Shown here: positions 1-8,428 of the stretch, one piece after another | Numbering within the stretch: position 1 is the stretch's first letter | Layout of the letters: every line of letters starts with the position of its first letter | DNA from: an uncultured Lachnospiraceae bacterium | GTDB lineage: Bacteria > Bacillota > Clostridia > Lachnospirales > Lachnospiraceae | Direction: 5' to 3' | DNA length: 64,000 nucleotides | Assembly (NCBI GenBank): GCA_930972465.1 | Contig: CAKNHF010000008.1 | Location: 1-64,000 of the forward strand | Made by a program: the position numbers and the translations under genes | Notes under the pieces: generated by a model | The model's input: only the letters and a program-made list of their open reading frames with translations | What the model was told of the DNA's origin: nothing | Database searches by the model: none

Positions 1-353
1 ATCTTCAGCACTTCCCCGATCCTGTCTTCCGGCAGTCCCATAGCGGTGGTACGGACAAGCAGGTTCTCCCTTGCCGTCAGATTGCCGTAGATAGGCGGCG
101 TCTCGATCAGTGCACCGGTGCTTTTCAGACATTCCCTTGTCCAGGGCTTTCCCTGATAGAGCACTTCTCCGGAATCCGGCCGCATCATCCCGGTAATGAT
201 CTTCAAAAGAGTTGATTTTCCGGCACCGTTGGGTCCGAGCAGGCCATAAACACACCCCTCCGGGATGCGAAGAGAGACCCGGTCCAGGGCAGGGGCCTGC
301 TGTCCCCGGAACCTTTTTGTCAGTGTTCTTGTCTCCAGTATGATATTTTCCAT
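1..353 (-). CDS. ABC transporter ATP-binding protein, antimicrobial-peptide (lantibiotic) protection type, 3' part missing
   Basis: The ATG lies at 353 and the reading frame runs off the left edge, so only the first 117 or so residues are seen. The visible part has an N-terminal beta strand, a Walker A motif (GPNGAGKST) and the Q-loop area. The stretch around GALIETPPIYGNLTARENL is characteristic of the BcrA/LanF group, the ATPases of bacitracin and lantibiotic self-protection exporters, and less like general ABC ATPases. Such subunits power a small membrane permease that removes cell-envelope antibiotics. The permease would lie to the left of the window. The upstream region has perfect tandem direct repeats and a weak -35, suggesting an activated promoter. 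The nearby two-component system is a candidate regulator. The ATPase call is firm; the lantibiotic subgroup is an inference from similarity I recognise. Confidence 0.85.
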   Translation of the reverse strand, partial: MENIILETRTLTKRFRGQQAPALDRVSLRIPEGCVYGLLGPNGAGKSTLLKIITGMMRPDSGEVLYQGKPWTRECLKSTGALIETPPIYGNLTARENLLVRTTAMGLPEDRIGEVLK

Positions 354-451
354 GATAAAAATACTCCTTCCTGCAGAGGAGCTCTGTTTCTTCCTCTGCA
401 AGAAGAAGTATAGGGGAGAATTATAAGGAATTTATAAGGAATGAAAACTGT
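354..451 (-). promoter_or_regulatory. Regulated promoter with tandem 11-bp direct repeats upstream of the ABC ATPase
   Basis: Positions 421-431 and 432-442 are two perfect head-to-tail copies of TTATAAGGAAT (ATTCCTTATAA on the gene strand). A -10 like TATACT lies at 407-412, and the -35 position (430-435) falls on the junction of the repeats and is a poor match. Direct repeats with one-helical-turn spacing over a weak -35 are the usual layout of OmpR-family response-regulator sites. The leader also has an inverted repeat, GCAGAGG at 373-379 against CCTCTGC at 393-399. The promoter call rests on pattern only. Confidence 0.5.
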
Positions 452-2809
452 TTACAATGCGCTGATCGTATCCACGATGGACATCTCCCGGATCCGTTTC
501 GCCGGGCCGTGGACCGCGGCCACAGCCGCGAGGATCACTGCCGCGAGGATCACTGCGAGGGCTCCCGCCGGGAAATACCAGGGGGTTCCCCATCTGCCGG
601 TGATCAGGATATCATAGACCTCATAGTTCAGGAAAAGCCCGGCAGCGCATCCGAACAGGATTCCCCACGCCACATAAGTTGCCGCTTCCGCCGCTACCAT
701 ACGAATCATCTGTCTGCTGCCCATACCAATGGCACGCATGGCACCGTACTCCCGGATCCGCGCCGATACGCTCATAGAAATACTGTTGATGATATTGAAG
801 ACGGAGATCAGGGCGATCACCCCGAGGAAGCCGTAAAGGAACAGGGCGAACGAATAATATCCTCCCTTCACTTCACTATTTGACATCCGGTTGTCCGACA
901 CCGTCACGTTTTCTCCTGCCAGTTCCCGGATCTCTTCCACATCCTGATCCGTCACCTTGCTGTTGAACTGAAGGTCAATGATCGTGTAGTCCGCCTCCCC
1001 GGTCAGTTCCCGGAACAGTTCTTCCGAGCAGATCAGATTAGCCGATTCATCGGTGACGTCAAACATGCTTTCAGCCAGATGTCCGGACACCTTCACAGTC
1101 TTCTCCTGACCGCCGATCTCCAGCGTCAGCTCCTCTCCCACATCAAAACCGCGCTTTGCATTCATGTAAACGGCGAGCACGCCGTCCCCTTTCTCCGCCT
1201 CTTCCAGAGAGCCTTCGGTCAGATCTGCCCGCGCCCAGTCAAACTGGTTCTCCTCATAGGAAATGAGCTGTACCTTGAAGCTCTCCTCCCCGCTCCGCGC
1301 CGGGACACTGTAGGCATAGCTTCTCCCGTACACTTTTTCCACCGCCGGGTCCTTCTCAAGCTCTTCTGCCAGATCTTTCGAAACAGAACAGGTATTATCC
1401 TGACTGATGATCGACAGGTCCGACGCCGATGGCTGGAGAGGCCGGAGCGCATGGTTCATAAAATCAATAGCCGGACTGAAGCTTAAAAACAGAATGATAC
1501 TGAAGGCAAAGGATCCGGCCATCAGGAGAAAATTCTTTCTGCTGCCCGAAGCGTGATGGATCCCCAGCGCTGTCTCCACATGGAACAGCCGGGTATTCGC
1601 CGCTTTTCTCGCCGCATGAGTGGTCCCCCCATTCCCTGACACTGCGGTCAGCGGGGACACTTTTGCCGCCTGCTTCGCGGGGGAGCGGGCCGCAAGGAGA
1701 ACTGTGACAATCCCAACGGCCGCCCCGGCGATCAGCCCCGGAATACTGATCCCGAATGCAGGCATATCGCCGAAATAATATGGGCTTAAGAAACGCAATA
1801 CGGCACAGAGCGCCCACACCATGAGCAGACTTAAGATCAGTCCCAGGGGAATTGCACTCCTGCACCAGTTTAAGGCTTCTCTTCCCACATACTGCCGGAC
1901 CTGTTTCGTATCCGCCCCGAGACACCGCATCATCCCAAAAAACCTGGTCCGCTGGGAAACATTGCTGTTCATGCTGCTGGAGATCATCAGGATTCCCGCT
2001 GCCATGACCAGGACAGAGAGCATCGCCGCCACCACATAGAGCTGCTGCATCTGGGAGTCGCCAGTCTGGAACATCAGCGTCATAAGCTGTGTATTCTCCT
2101 GCGCCGAATCCCGGGAAATGCCGGTCTGCTCACAGATATCGCTGATCGTTTTCTGGATATTGCAGTAAGGGCTGAACTCTACATACAGTTCAAAATCTTT
2201 CTCCTGCGTCGCATCCATAAAATACTCTGCATAAGTCTCCATATTCAGGAACATCCCGAAGGCATCCTCACTGGTGATCAGAGAAGTATCCGAAGCGAAC
2301 CCGCTGACCGTAAACTCGATTTTCTGCCCGTCAGGAGTCACGAGCGTCACCGTATCCCCCAGGTCCACTCCCAGCTGTCTCTTCACGCTCCGGGTAAAAA
2401 CCGCCTCTGTCTCATTGACAGGGAAATGTCCTTCCGGGACATCCGCCTGCACCATCATTTCCTCAAAGCTTTTATCAAATCCGCAGATCACCGTCTCTTT
2501 TCCCTCTACCGTGTATCCCTGATCCAGCCGGTAGTTCGTCGCTGCATACCGGGCTGATGATTCCACCTCTGCCCTTTCCCCGACCAGGCGGACCTGTTCC
2601 TCGTCAAGCCCCCGGAAGACAGCGTGCCAGGAGCCGTAGTCCTGGATCGTCCTGTAGATCTGCGCCTGGATCTCCATGTCCGCCATACTGAATATGGACG
2701 CCACGAGGAACACCGCGAGGATGATACAGAGCCTCGTCATCCGGCTCTGCCGTTTCCTCTGCCTCGCGGAGATTGGGATCAGATCAAGATATTTTTTCAT
2801 CTCTTTCAT
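452..2809 (-). CDS. FtsX-like (MacB-type) ABC transporter permease
   Basis: A 785-residue membrane protein with an N-terminal transmembrane helix (about 27-43), a large extracytoplasmic domain, a first FtsX bundle (about 255-375), a second single helix and extracytoplasmic domain (about 430-650) and a second FtsX bundle near the C terminus (about 655-770). This 1+3, 1+3 duplicated plan is that of the long FtsX/MacB/BceB-related permeases, which use ATP hydrolysis to move or sense substrates outside the membrane and do not pump through a channel. It starts with ATGA overlapping the stop of the ATPase gene at 2806, so the two are translationally coupled and form one transporter. The substrate is unknown; the neighbouring two-component system suggests envelope stress or antimicrobial peptides. 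Confidence 0.9.
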   Translation of the reverse strand: MKEMKKYLDLIPISARQRKRQSRMTRLCIILAVFLVASIFSMADMEIQAQIYRTIQDYGSWHAVFRGLDEEQVRLVGERAEVESSARYAATNYRLDQGYTVEGKETVICGFDKSFEEMMVQADVPEGHFPVNETEAVFTRSVKRQLGVDLGDTVTLVTPDGQKIEFTVSGFASDTSLITSEDAFGMFLNMETYAEYFMDATQEKDFELYVEFSPYCNIQKTISDICEQTGISRDSAQENTQLMTLMFQTGDSQMQQLYVVAAMLSVLVMAAGILMISSSMNSNVSQRTRFFGMMRCLGADTKQVRQYVGREALNWCRSAIPLGLILSLLMVWALCAVLRFLSPYYFGDMPAFGISIPGLIAGAAVGIVTVLLAARSPAKQAAKVSPLTAVSGNGGTTHAARKAANTRLFHVETALGIHHASGSRKNFLLMAGSFAFSIILFLSFSPAIDFMNHALRPLQPSASDLSIISQDNTCSVSKDLAEELEKDPAVEKVYGRSYAYSVPARSGEESFKVQLISYEENQFDWARADLTEGSLEEAEKGDGVLAVYMNAKRGFDVGEELTLEIGGQEKTVKVSGHLAESMFDVTDESANLICSEELFRELTGEADYTIIDLQFNSKVTDQDVEEIRELAGENVTVSDNRMSNSEVKGGYYSFALFLYGFLGVIALISVFNIINSISMSVSARIREYGAMRAIGMGSRQMIRMVAAEAATYVAWGILFGCAAGLFLNYEVYDILITGRWGTPWYFPAGALAVILAAVILAAVAAVHGPAKRIREMSIVDTISAL

Positions 2810-3489
2810 GCGCGGACACCTCCCAGATCAGAAAGTTCTCCGTCCCGCACCTTCAGCACCCGGTCCACGTTGGCAGTCAGATTCTCGTTGTGGGTGATCA
2901 TCAGGATCGTCTGCTGGTAATATCTGGACGCCTTCATGAGCAGGTCCATCACGTCCTGGCTGTTCTTTGAGTCCAGGTTTCCCGTCGGTTCATCCGCCAG
3001 CACCAGCATGGGGCGCATGATCAGAGCCCTGCCGATAGCCACCCTCTGCTGCTGTCCGCCGGAGAGCTGTCCCGGCAGATGATACCGCCGGTCAGAGAGC
3101 CCCAGCACCTCCAGGATCTCATCCACCCGTTTCTTATCCGGCTTCTGATAATCCAGAAGAATGGGGAAAATGATATTCTGCTCCACGTTCAGCTCGGGGA
3201 TAAGCTGAAAAGACTGGAAGATAAATCCGATGTTCTGCCTCCGGAACACGGTGCGCTTATTTTCCTTCATGGCGAACAAATCCTGCCCGTCCAGCAGGAC
3301 CTTCCCTGCTGTAGGCGTATCCAGTCCGCCTACACAGTTTAAAAGGGTACTCTTTCCAGAGCCCGATTCCCCGACCACTGCGGCGAACTCTCCTTTCTGA
3401 AGAGAGAAGGACGCGTCCCTTAAGGCTTCCACCTTTGCCTCTCCTGTTCCGTATGTCTTGCTGAGATGTTCTACTTTTAAGATTTCCAT
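2806..3489 (-). CDS. ABC transporter ATP-binding protein, LolD/MacB family
   Basis: A 227-residue ATPase of normal length. It has Walker [10 protein letters not shown] (about 38-46), signature LSGGQQQR (about 142-149), Walker [10 protein letters not shown] and the H-switch ITHNE. This set, including the LDGQDLF segment, fits the LolD/MacB/BceA group that partners FtsX-type permeases. It precedes the permease gene and overlaps it by four bases. A strong AAAGGAGG-type ribosome site lies just upstream of the ATG at 3489. The promoter region between this gene and the histidine kinase holds two exact 9-bp direct repeats (see 3515-3570). The partner is the permease at 452-2809. Confidence 0.95.
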   Translation of the reverse strand: MEILKVEHLSKTYGTGEAKVEALRDASFSLQKGEFAAVVGESGSGKSTLLNCVGGLDTPTAGKVLLDGQDLFAMKENKRTVFRRQNIGFIFQSFQLIPELNVEQNIIFPILLDYQKPDKKRVDEILEVLGLSDRRYHLPGQLSGGQQQRVAIGRALIMRPMLVLADEPTGNLDSKNSQDVMDLLMKASRYYQQTILMITHNENLTANVDRVLKVRDGELSDLGGVRA

Positions 3490-3514
3490 TTTCTCTGCCT
3501 CCTTTACACAGAAC

Positions 3515-3570
3515 AGTATAAAGCGCCGTCCTTACAGCCAGGTGAAAAAGGCATCCCCTTTTCCTTACAG
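3515..3570 (-). promoter_or_regulatory. Promoter and direct-repeat operator of the LolD/MacB-like exporter
   Basis: A TATACT -10 lies at 3515-3520 and the -35 position is a poor match. The 9-mer TCCTTACAG occurs at 3529-3537 and again at 3562-3570, exactly 33 bp apart (three helical turns). The copies lie on the plus strand while the gene is on the minus strand. The same CCTTA core appears upstream of the response regulator and of the first ABC gene, which suggests a common regulator. Confidence 0.45.
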
Positions 3571-3575
3571 TTCTG

Positions 3576-4832
3576 TCACCTTTTACTCTGCCTGCCCGGA
3601 ATCTGTTTCATGTACGGAAAAGCCATGGTAAATATGGTCCCTTTTCCCGGATGGCTCTGCACTGAGAGAACGCCGCCCTGTTCTTCCACGATGGACTTCG
3701 CCAGAGGAAGCCCCAGCCCGATTCCCTGCTTGTTCAGGGAACTGCTGCTCCGGTAGAACCGTTTGAAGATATGGTGGATCTCCTCCGACGGGATCCCGCT
3801 CCCGTCATCTTCCACACAGATGCGGATCATAGCGGGAGAGGCCGCCCATGACACCCGGACGGTTCCTCCCTCCTCCGTGTGGTCCAGTCCGTTCTTGATC
3901 AGATTCCCAAGCGCCTCTGCCGTCCAGTCAGGATCACAGCCAACCTGGGCGTCCTCCTCCCCTTCGAACAGAAGCTGTTTTCCCTCCTTTTCTGCCCTTG
4001 TGATCAGATCCTCTGACGCCATCTCCGCCAGTTCTCTGACCCTGATCAGGCGATTTTCAAACGTCACGCTTCCCGCATCCAGCCGCATCATCTTAAGCAG
4101 GAGATAGATCAGACGCTCCATCCGCCCAAGGGAGACCGTCGCCTTCTCCGCGAACGCCTTAACTGTCTCCGGTTTCTCCGGCTCCGCCGAAATGATCTCG
4201 GCGTACATGTTCAGCGCCGCCAGCGGAGTCTTCAACTGATGGGAGATGTCCGTCACCGTATCTTTCAGAAACTCTTTTGACCGGGACTCATTCTCACTCT
4301 TCGCCTGCAGCGCAGTGGCGAGCTGGTCTGTCTTTCCCAGCAGCCGCTGAAACGCGCCTGTACCGCCCCGGGTCAGCCGACTGCTGAAGTCTCCCGCCGC
4401 ATACCGCTCTACCACCGCTCCGGCGCGTTCGATCTGCTCCTCCCGTCTCTTCATATAAAAGGCCGTGCCGGACAGAAGGAGCAGAGAAAAGGCCGCCCCA
4501 GCCATCAGGAACAATGGCACAGCCGACCGCAGAGCCTCATCAGACACAGAAAAAAGGACCGGGACATTTTCCTTCGTGTGCCCGATCGTCCGGAGCAGAC
4601 CCTCTCCTTCCTCTGTGACCGTCTCACTGGTGAAAGCCTGCGCGACTGTTCCCCTGTCGACCCCCTGTTCCAGAAGAGAAGATGCGGCAGCCTCCTCCCA
4701 TTGAAACAGGCTGTCTCTCACACGGACTCCCTGCATCCATCCTGACCACAGGCAGAAAATCATGAGCAGCAGACAGAATATCACCGCAAATCCAAAGTAC
4801 CCCCGGTTCTCCCGGTCATTGATCCAGCTCAT
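3576..4832 (-). CDS. Membrane sensor histidine kinase
   Basis: I take the ATG at 4832, which gives an ATGA overlap with the response regulator stop and has GGGAGG upstream; the longer reading from 4847 would add five residues. The protein has about 418 residues: transmembrane helix about 10-29, a short extracytoplasmic sensor region of about 80 residues, a second helix about 105-125, a HAMP-like linker, a HisKA motif (DISHQLKTPLAAL, phospho-accepting His) and an HATPase domain with the N box (LGNLIKNGLDHT), DDGSGI and GIGLGL. It would autophosphorylate on His and pass the phosphate to the adjacent regulator. The moderate extracellular sensor region differs from the almost absent loop of BceS-type kinases. 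Confidence 0.95.
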   Translation of the reverse strand: MSWINDRENRGYFGFAVIFCLLLMIFCLWSGWMQGVRVRDSLFQWEEAAASSLLEQGVDRGTVAQAFTSETVTEEGEGLLRTIGHTKENVPVLFSVSDEALRSAVPLFLMAGAAFSLLLLSGTAFYMKRREEQIERAGAVVERYAAGDFSSRLTRGGTGAFQRLLGKTDQLATALQAKSENESRSKEFLKDTVTDISHQLKTPLAALNMYAEIISAEPEKPETVKAFAEKATVSLGRMERLIYLLLKMMRLDAGSVTFENRLIRVRELAEMASEDLITRAEKEGKQLLFEGEEDAQVGCDPDWTAEALGNLIKNGLDHTEEGGTVRVSWAASPAMIRICVEDDGSGIPSEEIHHIFKRFYRSSSSLNKQGIGLGLPLAKSIVEEQGGVLSVQSHPGKGTIFTMAFPYMKQIPGRQSKR

Positions 4833-5524
4833 GCCTCTCCCTCCCATCGATAGCCCATTCCCCGCACGGTCATCAGATGCTCCGGCCGGGAAGGATTTTT
4901 CTCAATCTTCTCCCGGAGCCGCCGGATGTAGACTGATAGTGTATTGTCATCCACAAAGCTGCCGTTGCCGTCCCAGAGCGCATCCAGAATCGCGTTCCTT
5001 GTCAGTATCTGCCCGTCATGCCGGAGGAAGAGACAGAGAAGCCGGTACTCCGCTCCGGTCAGATCCAGAAGCTGCCCCTCCAGATATGCCCTTCCCGCGA
5101 GCTGATCCACGGTCACCGGTCCCGACCGGAGAAGCCCGCTCTCCTCCTGTTTCCCCATCGCGCTCCTCCTGAGCAGCGCCCGGATGCGGGAACAGAGTTC
5201 TCCCAGCCGGAAAGGCTTCGTGATATAGTCGTCCCCTCCGCTGTCCAGTCCCCGAATGATACTGGTCTCCTCGTCCGAGGCAGTCAGAAAGATGATGGGC
5301 GTGGTATCCCCGGCGGAGCGCACTTCCTCACAGATCATAAACCCTGTTCCGTCCGGCAGTGTCACATCCAGAAGCAGGAGGTCAAAGGAGTGCCCTTCCT
5401 TCAGGCAGGCGCGGGCCTCCCTCACAGTACGCGCCACCTCCAGCTCAAAGCCATCCTTCTCCAGGGAATATCTCAGCCCGTCGATCAGGCTCACATCGTC
5501 CTCCAGCAAAAGCAGTCTGCTCAT
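4829..5524 (-). CDS. OmpR/PhoB-family response regulator
   Basis: The true start is taken as the ATG at 5524 (MSRLLLLEDD), with GGAGGG seven bases upstream; the open frame extends to 5602 but those residues are not receiver-like. The 231-residue protein has a receiver domain with the acidic pair at 9-10, phospho-acceptor Asp53 in LLLLDVTLPDG and the conserved Lys in ITKPF, then a winged-helix DNA-binding domain ending in the VRGMGYRWEG motif. It is co-transcribed with the kinase through a four-base overlap. Likely targets are its own promoter and the two ABC units, all of which carry a CCTTA-containing motif; this is an inference from repeats alone. Confidence 0.96.
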   Translation of the reverse strand: MSRLLLLEDDVSLIDGLRYSLEKDGFELEVARTVREARACLKEGHSFDLLLLDVTLPDGTGFMICEEVRSAGDTTPIIFLTASDEETSIIRGLDSGGDDYITKPFRLGELCSRIRALLRRSAMGKQEESGLLRSGPVTVDQLAGRAYLEGQLLDLTGAEYRLLCLFLRHDGQILTRNAILDALWDGNGSFVDDNTLSVYIRRLREKIEKNPSRPEHLMTVRGMGYRWEGEA

Positions 5525-5602
5525 AACAATCCCTCCGTACACCCTATTTTGTATTCCATCTCTCTCAAGCATTGTATCATGAAAATGTTCTGACTGCTTC
5601 AA

Positions 5603-5620
5603 CCTTACTGAATTGTAAGG
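5603..5620. promoter_or_regulatory. Inverted repeat upstream of the response regulator gene
   Basis: CCTTAC at 5603-5608 and GTAAGG at 5615-5620 form a perfect inverted repeat with a six-base spacer, about 80 bp upstream of the regulator ATG. On the gene strand it reads TTCCTTACA, matching the repeats upstream of both ABC units. It is a candidate autoregulatory site. Confidence 0.4.
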
Positions 5621-5643
5621 AACTCCGCCTTTCTCTCATGTTC

Positions 5644-6738
5644 TTATACCGGATCCTCGATTCCGTAACGAAGCGTATGGTATACTGTGGATCCCACCTC
5701 CAGGAGCGTGAGCGCCAAGCCGAACACCAGGAGACAATTGGACACAAAATCTCCATTCCATCTCATAACAATCTCATTCAGTCCCGTCCCATTCTGACCT
5801 CCCAGATAAAGTTCCAGTTCTGTGGCGAAGTCCGGGTTCCAGAAGGGAAACGCCTTCAAAAGAAGGAACAGCAGGATCATCTGCAGTGCTCCGGTGACAA
5901 TACTGCTGATCATCACCAGACGGCAGTAATGACCCACCACAAGATGGAGCACTTCATCCGCCAGACCGATCACAAGGCTCAGGATAAAAAACGGAAGGAT
6001 GATATTCCACCGGTCCAGATTGAACACCGGAACCGTCCGGATCGCTTCCCCGTCCCGGAACACTGCGCCGAAAAACTGCGGAGCAAAGATGAGCAGGACT
6101 CCGAAGATCATGATAAACACGATCCCCGCAATACTGTCCCCTCTGCTGATCAACGCCTTTTTATGGGGAATCGGAGACAGGTTTCCGGGCGTCCAGATCT
6201 TCTGCTTTCCTGTAAAGTTGTCTCCCAGATCCCTGACCGTCCAGTTTTTCTCCTTCTTCATCTCAAACCGGATCTTTCTCCGTTCCATGACCGCAAAGGC
6301 AAGTGTGACCCCGCCGAATGCGGACAGCCCTGAGATGACAATGCCTGTGAATCCATTGGCAATGCCAGTGCCCACGGCCATTACGGCAGCGCCTGTCATA
6401 TCTCCATCCGACATTACAATCCCGTCCCGGATCCCCTGGATCACCGATACGATAACAACTGTAGCAATCACGCAGGTCAGTACGATCCGGAGCAGCCAGA
6501 GATAGTTGTCATAGTATTCCGGCCCGATCAGGCAGTGGCTCCTGTCCTGATACTTTTCCGCAAATTTCGCCGGATCTCCCAGCTTTGACAGCACCTCTTC
6601 CGCAGAGGCGCCTGCTTCCAGCATATCGCCGATCAGCTCCTGCAGCTCCAGGCTCACCTCTCCTCTCTGGTCTCTCGGCAGGCGGCGCACCACCTGATAA
6701 ATATAACGATTGATCAATTCCTGGTCTCTCCCGTTCAT
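5644..6738 (-). CDS. Multi-pass membrane protein with N-terminal HAAS/DUF1700-like domain
   Basis: The start is placed at the ATG at 6738 (MNGRDQELINRY), which overlaps the PadR stop as ATGA; an upstream in-frame start at 6789 lies inside padR. The first 65 or so residues form a helical alpha-solenoid-like region (INRYIYQVVRRLP...LGDPAKFAEKY), typical of the HAAS/DUF1700 domain found with PadR regulators. After that come several transmembrane helices (about 75-100, 115-160, 205-225, 250-275, 285-310, 340-360). The role is unknown; PadR-HAAS pairs generally respond to envelope perturbation. It is coupled to the PadR gene and probably controlled by it. Confidence 0.8.
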   Translation of the reverse strand: MNGRDQELINRYIYQVVRRLPRDQRGEVSLELQELIGDMLEAGASAEEVLSKLGDPAKFAEKYQDRSHCLIGPEYYDNYLWLLRIVLTCVIATVVIVSVIQGIRDGIVMSDGDMTGAAVMAVGTGIANGFTGIVISGLSAFGGVTLAFAVMERRKIRFEMKKEKNWTVRDLGDNFTGKQKIWTPGNLSPIPHKKALISRGDSIAGIVFIMIFGVLLIFAPQFFGAVFRDGEAIRTVPVFNLDRWNIILPFFILSLVIGLADEVLHLVVGHYCRLVMISSIVTGALQMILLFLLLKAFPFWNPDFATELELYLGGQNGTGLNEIVMRWNGDFVSNCLLVFGLALTLLEVGSTVYHTLRYGIEDPV

Positions 6739-7088
6739 GCTTCTCCCTCCTTCAACAGTTTTCCCATGCTTTCCGAAAGTTCTTCCCACTGGACTTTAAG
6801 TTCTTCATAAATCTGTGTCCCGTAGTCCGTTCTGTGATAGTATTTTCTTGGTTTGGAGCCCCCTGTCTCCCACTGGCTTTTCAGGAGCCCCTGCTTTTCA
6901 AGCCGCCGCAGCAGCGGATACAATGTATTGGGATCAATATCAATCCCTTTCTCTTCCAGACTCTGGACAAGGGAATATCCGTATTTCGGCTCTCCCATCT
7001 GGCTGAGCACACTCAGCACCAGCGTCCCTCTTCTCAGTTCCATCAGCAGACTGCTGCGCAGATCCTTTTCCTCACCCAACGCTTCCAC
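6735..7088 (-). CDS. PadR-family transcriptional regulator
   Basis: 117 residues, normal for a minimal PadR protein. The winged helix runs from about 17 to 90 with the family hallmark YGYSLVQSL, then IDPNTLYPLLRRLEKQGLL and KPRKYYHRTDYG. A short C-terminal helix would dimerise. PadR proteins are usually repressors of their own operon, and the four-base overlap with the downstream membrane protein fits that. The DNA on its 5' side (7089-7137) is AT-rich with room for a promoter, followed by a palindromic repeat block. Confidence 0.95.
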   Translation of the reverse strand: MEALGEEKDLRSSLLMELRRGTLVLSVLSQMGEPKYGYSLVQSLEEKGIDIDPNTLYPLLRRLEKQGLLKSQWETGGSKPRKYYHRTDYGTQIYEELKVQWEELSESMGKLLKEGEA

Positions 7089-7149
7089 CTCCTGGTCTCA
7101 CTATACTGTATATCGTACATTATTGTCAATACAAAAATAAAAGGTTATA

Positions 7150-7213
7150 AAAAGGACCTGCCTCTCCGCAAAGGGGTCAGACCCTTTTGCAGAGGGGGCA
7201 GGCCCCTTTGCAC
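7150..7213. repeat. REP-like palindromic repeat, two units plus a degenerate third
   Basis: Positions 7168-7190 and 7189-7212 are two palindromic units of the type GCAAAGGGG-TCAG-CCCTTTTGC that share two bases. A worn third unit (CCTGCCTCTCC) precedes them. The same unit recurs at 42601-42642 and 43796-43818. The block ends 11 bp from the nahK stop codon, so it could also protect or terminate that mRNA. Confidence 0.75.
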
Positions 7214-7223
7214 ATCGTCTATT

Positions 7224-8342
7224 TCAGAAACCGCCGTATCTGCGGACGATCTCCATCATGGTATCCCATTTATTCTCCATATCTTCCACCAGTTTGAACT
7301 GTGTCCTTGCCCGGTCCAGGTTATGTCCCTCTCTGTGGATCTTGAAGTAGTGATCCCCTTCCAGATAATCTGTGAGGAACCGCATCCCGCACTCATAGGT
7401 CATCACCTTTGCGCCCATGGGAAGAAGTTCCACTTCTTTCGGAGTCAGACTTCCCGCGCATCCCTCAAGAAAGCCTTTCACGTAAATTTCAAAAAGCTCC
7501 ATGCTGCAGGACACTTTGCTGAGATCCTGCTCGTCCTCCGCCGCCGTGCTCGCGCCGAACCGTATGGAGTCGCCGAAGTCGTTCATGACAAGCCCCGGCA
7601 TCACCGTATCAAGATCGATCACGCAGATCCCCTTTCCGGTGGTATTGTCGATCATGATGTTGTTCAGCTTTGTGTCATTGTGCGTCACCCGCAGGGGCAC
7701 TTCTCCATTTTCCTGAAGCTTTCCGAATACGTTCGCCACATCTTCATGGGAAAGTACAAACTCAATCTCTTTCCGCACGGAATCTGCACGGCCGCAGACG
7801 TCTTTCTCAACGGCCTGCCGGAATACCTCAAACCTTGCACGGGTATCATGGAATCCCCTAATGGTCTCATGGAGCGTATCCGCCGGATAATCCGCAAGGA
7901 GTCTCTGGAAGTTACCGAAGGCAAGCGCGCTTTCATAGAAATCCTCCGGCTTTTCCACCCGATCGCAGCATTTCGCATCTGTAATAAATTTGTAGGATCT
8001 CCAGTATTCCCCCTTCGAATCTACAAAATATGCCTTTCCATCCTTTGCCGGAATGATGTTGAGCGTCTCCCTCTCCGGATCTCCCCCGTTTTCAATGATC
8101 CGTTCCCGGAGGTAAGAGGTCACCCCGACAATGTTCTCCATCAGTTCCACCGGTTTCGTAAAGATCTCCCGGTTCATCCGCTGAAGGATCACACTCATAT
8201 CGCCCATATCGCCGATCTCAAATGTGAGCAGATACGTATCATTGATGTGTCCGCTCCCAAAGGGACGGCGCTCTTTCAGCCTTCCCATAAAATTAAAATT
8301 CGCGATCGCTTCCCTGATCTGCAGTTCCGATACACGTTCCAT
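7224..8342 (-). CDS. nahK: N-acetylhexosamine 1-kinase (LnpB/NahK), aminoglycoside-phosphotransferase fold
   Basis: 372 residues with an APH-type kinase fold. Visible motifs are the N-terminal nucleotide loop (FGSGHINDTY), the catalytic loop HNDTKLNNIM with Asp223 as likely base, and the metal-binding IDLDTVMPG. These match the bifidobacterial NahK/LnpB pattern. The enzyme phosphorylates GlcNAc or GalNAc at C1, giving the sugar 1-phosphate that feeds UDP-sugar and glycolytic pathways. It would use the GlcNAc/GalNAc released by the phosphorylase at 9275-11437. The two genes are on the same strand but separated by a divergent AraC gene, so this gene has its own promoter region. A REP-like repeat lies at its 3' end. 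Confidence 0.88.
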   Translation of the reverse strand: MERVSELQIREAIANFNFMGRLKERRPFGSGHINDTYLLTFEIGDMGDMSVILQRMNREIFTKPVELMENIVGVTSYLRERIIENGGDPERETLNIIPAKDGKAYFVDSKGEYWRSYKFITDAKCCDRVEKPEDFYESALAFGNFQRLLADYPADTLHETIRGFHDTRARFEVFRQAVEKDVCGRADSVRKEIEFVLSHEDVANVFGKLQENGEVPLRVTHNDTKLNNIMIDNTTGKGICVIDLDTVMPGLVMNDFGDSIRFGASTAAEDEQDLSKVSCSMELFEIYVKGFLEGCAGSLTPKEVELLPMGAKVMTYECGMRFLTDYLEGDHYFKIHREGHNLDRARTQFKLVEDMENKWDTMMEIVRRYGGF

Positions 8343-8362
8343 TTTCTCTCTTCCTTTCTGAC

Positions 8363-8392
8363 TTGCTTTTATCCGAAATCCTTTTGTATAAT
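8363..8392 (+). promoter_or_regulatory. Sigma-A promoter of the AraC-family gene
   Basis: TTGCTT at 8363-8368 and TATAAT at 8387-8392 with an 18-bp spacer. It lies in the short divergent region between nahK (start 8342) and the AraC gene (start 8429). A weaker promoter in the opposite sense (TTGATA, 16 bp, TTATAC) overlaps it and could serve nahK, so both could be switched together by the AraC protein. Confidence 0.6.
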
Positions 8393-8428
8393 ATGCTCAT
8401 AATCTGTTATCAAAGGAGCGGAACCCCT

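Noticed and set aside
1..6738. Complete lantibiotic biosynthesis cluster
   Set aside because: Only export, sensing and regulation genes are seen; no precursor peptide or LanB/C/M-like enzyme lies in the visible part.
7150..7213. Possible CRISPR repeats
   Set aside because: The units are palindromic, differ in spacing and share bases; there are no regular spacers and no cas genes.
6834..8402. 522-codon plus-strand open frame across padR and nahK
   Set aside because: Both minus-strand genes have clear motifs; the plus frame has no recognisable domain and crosses the palindromic repeat.
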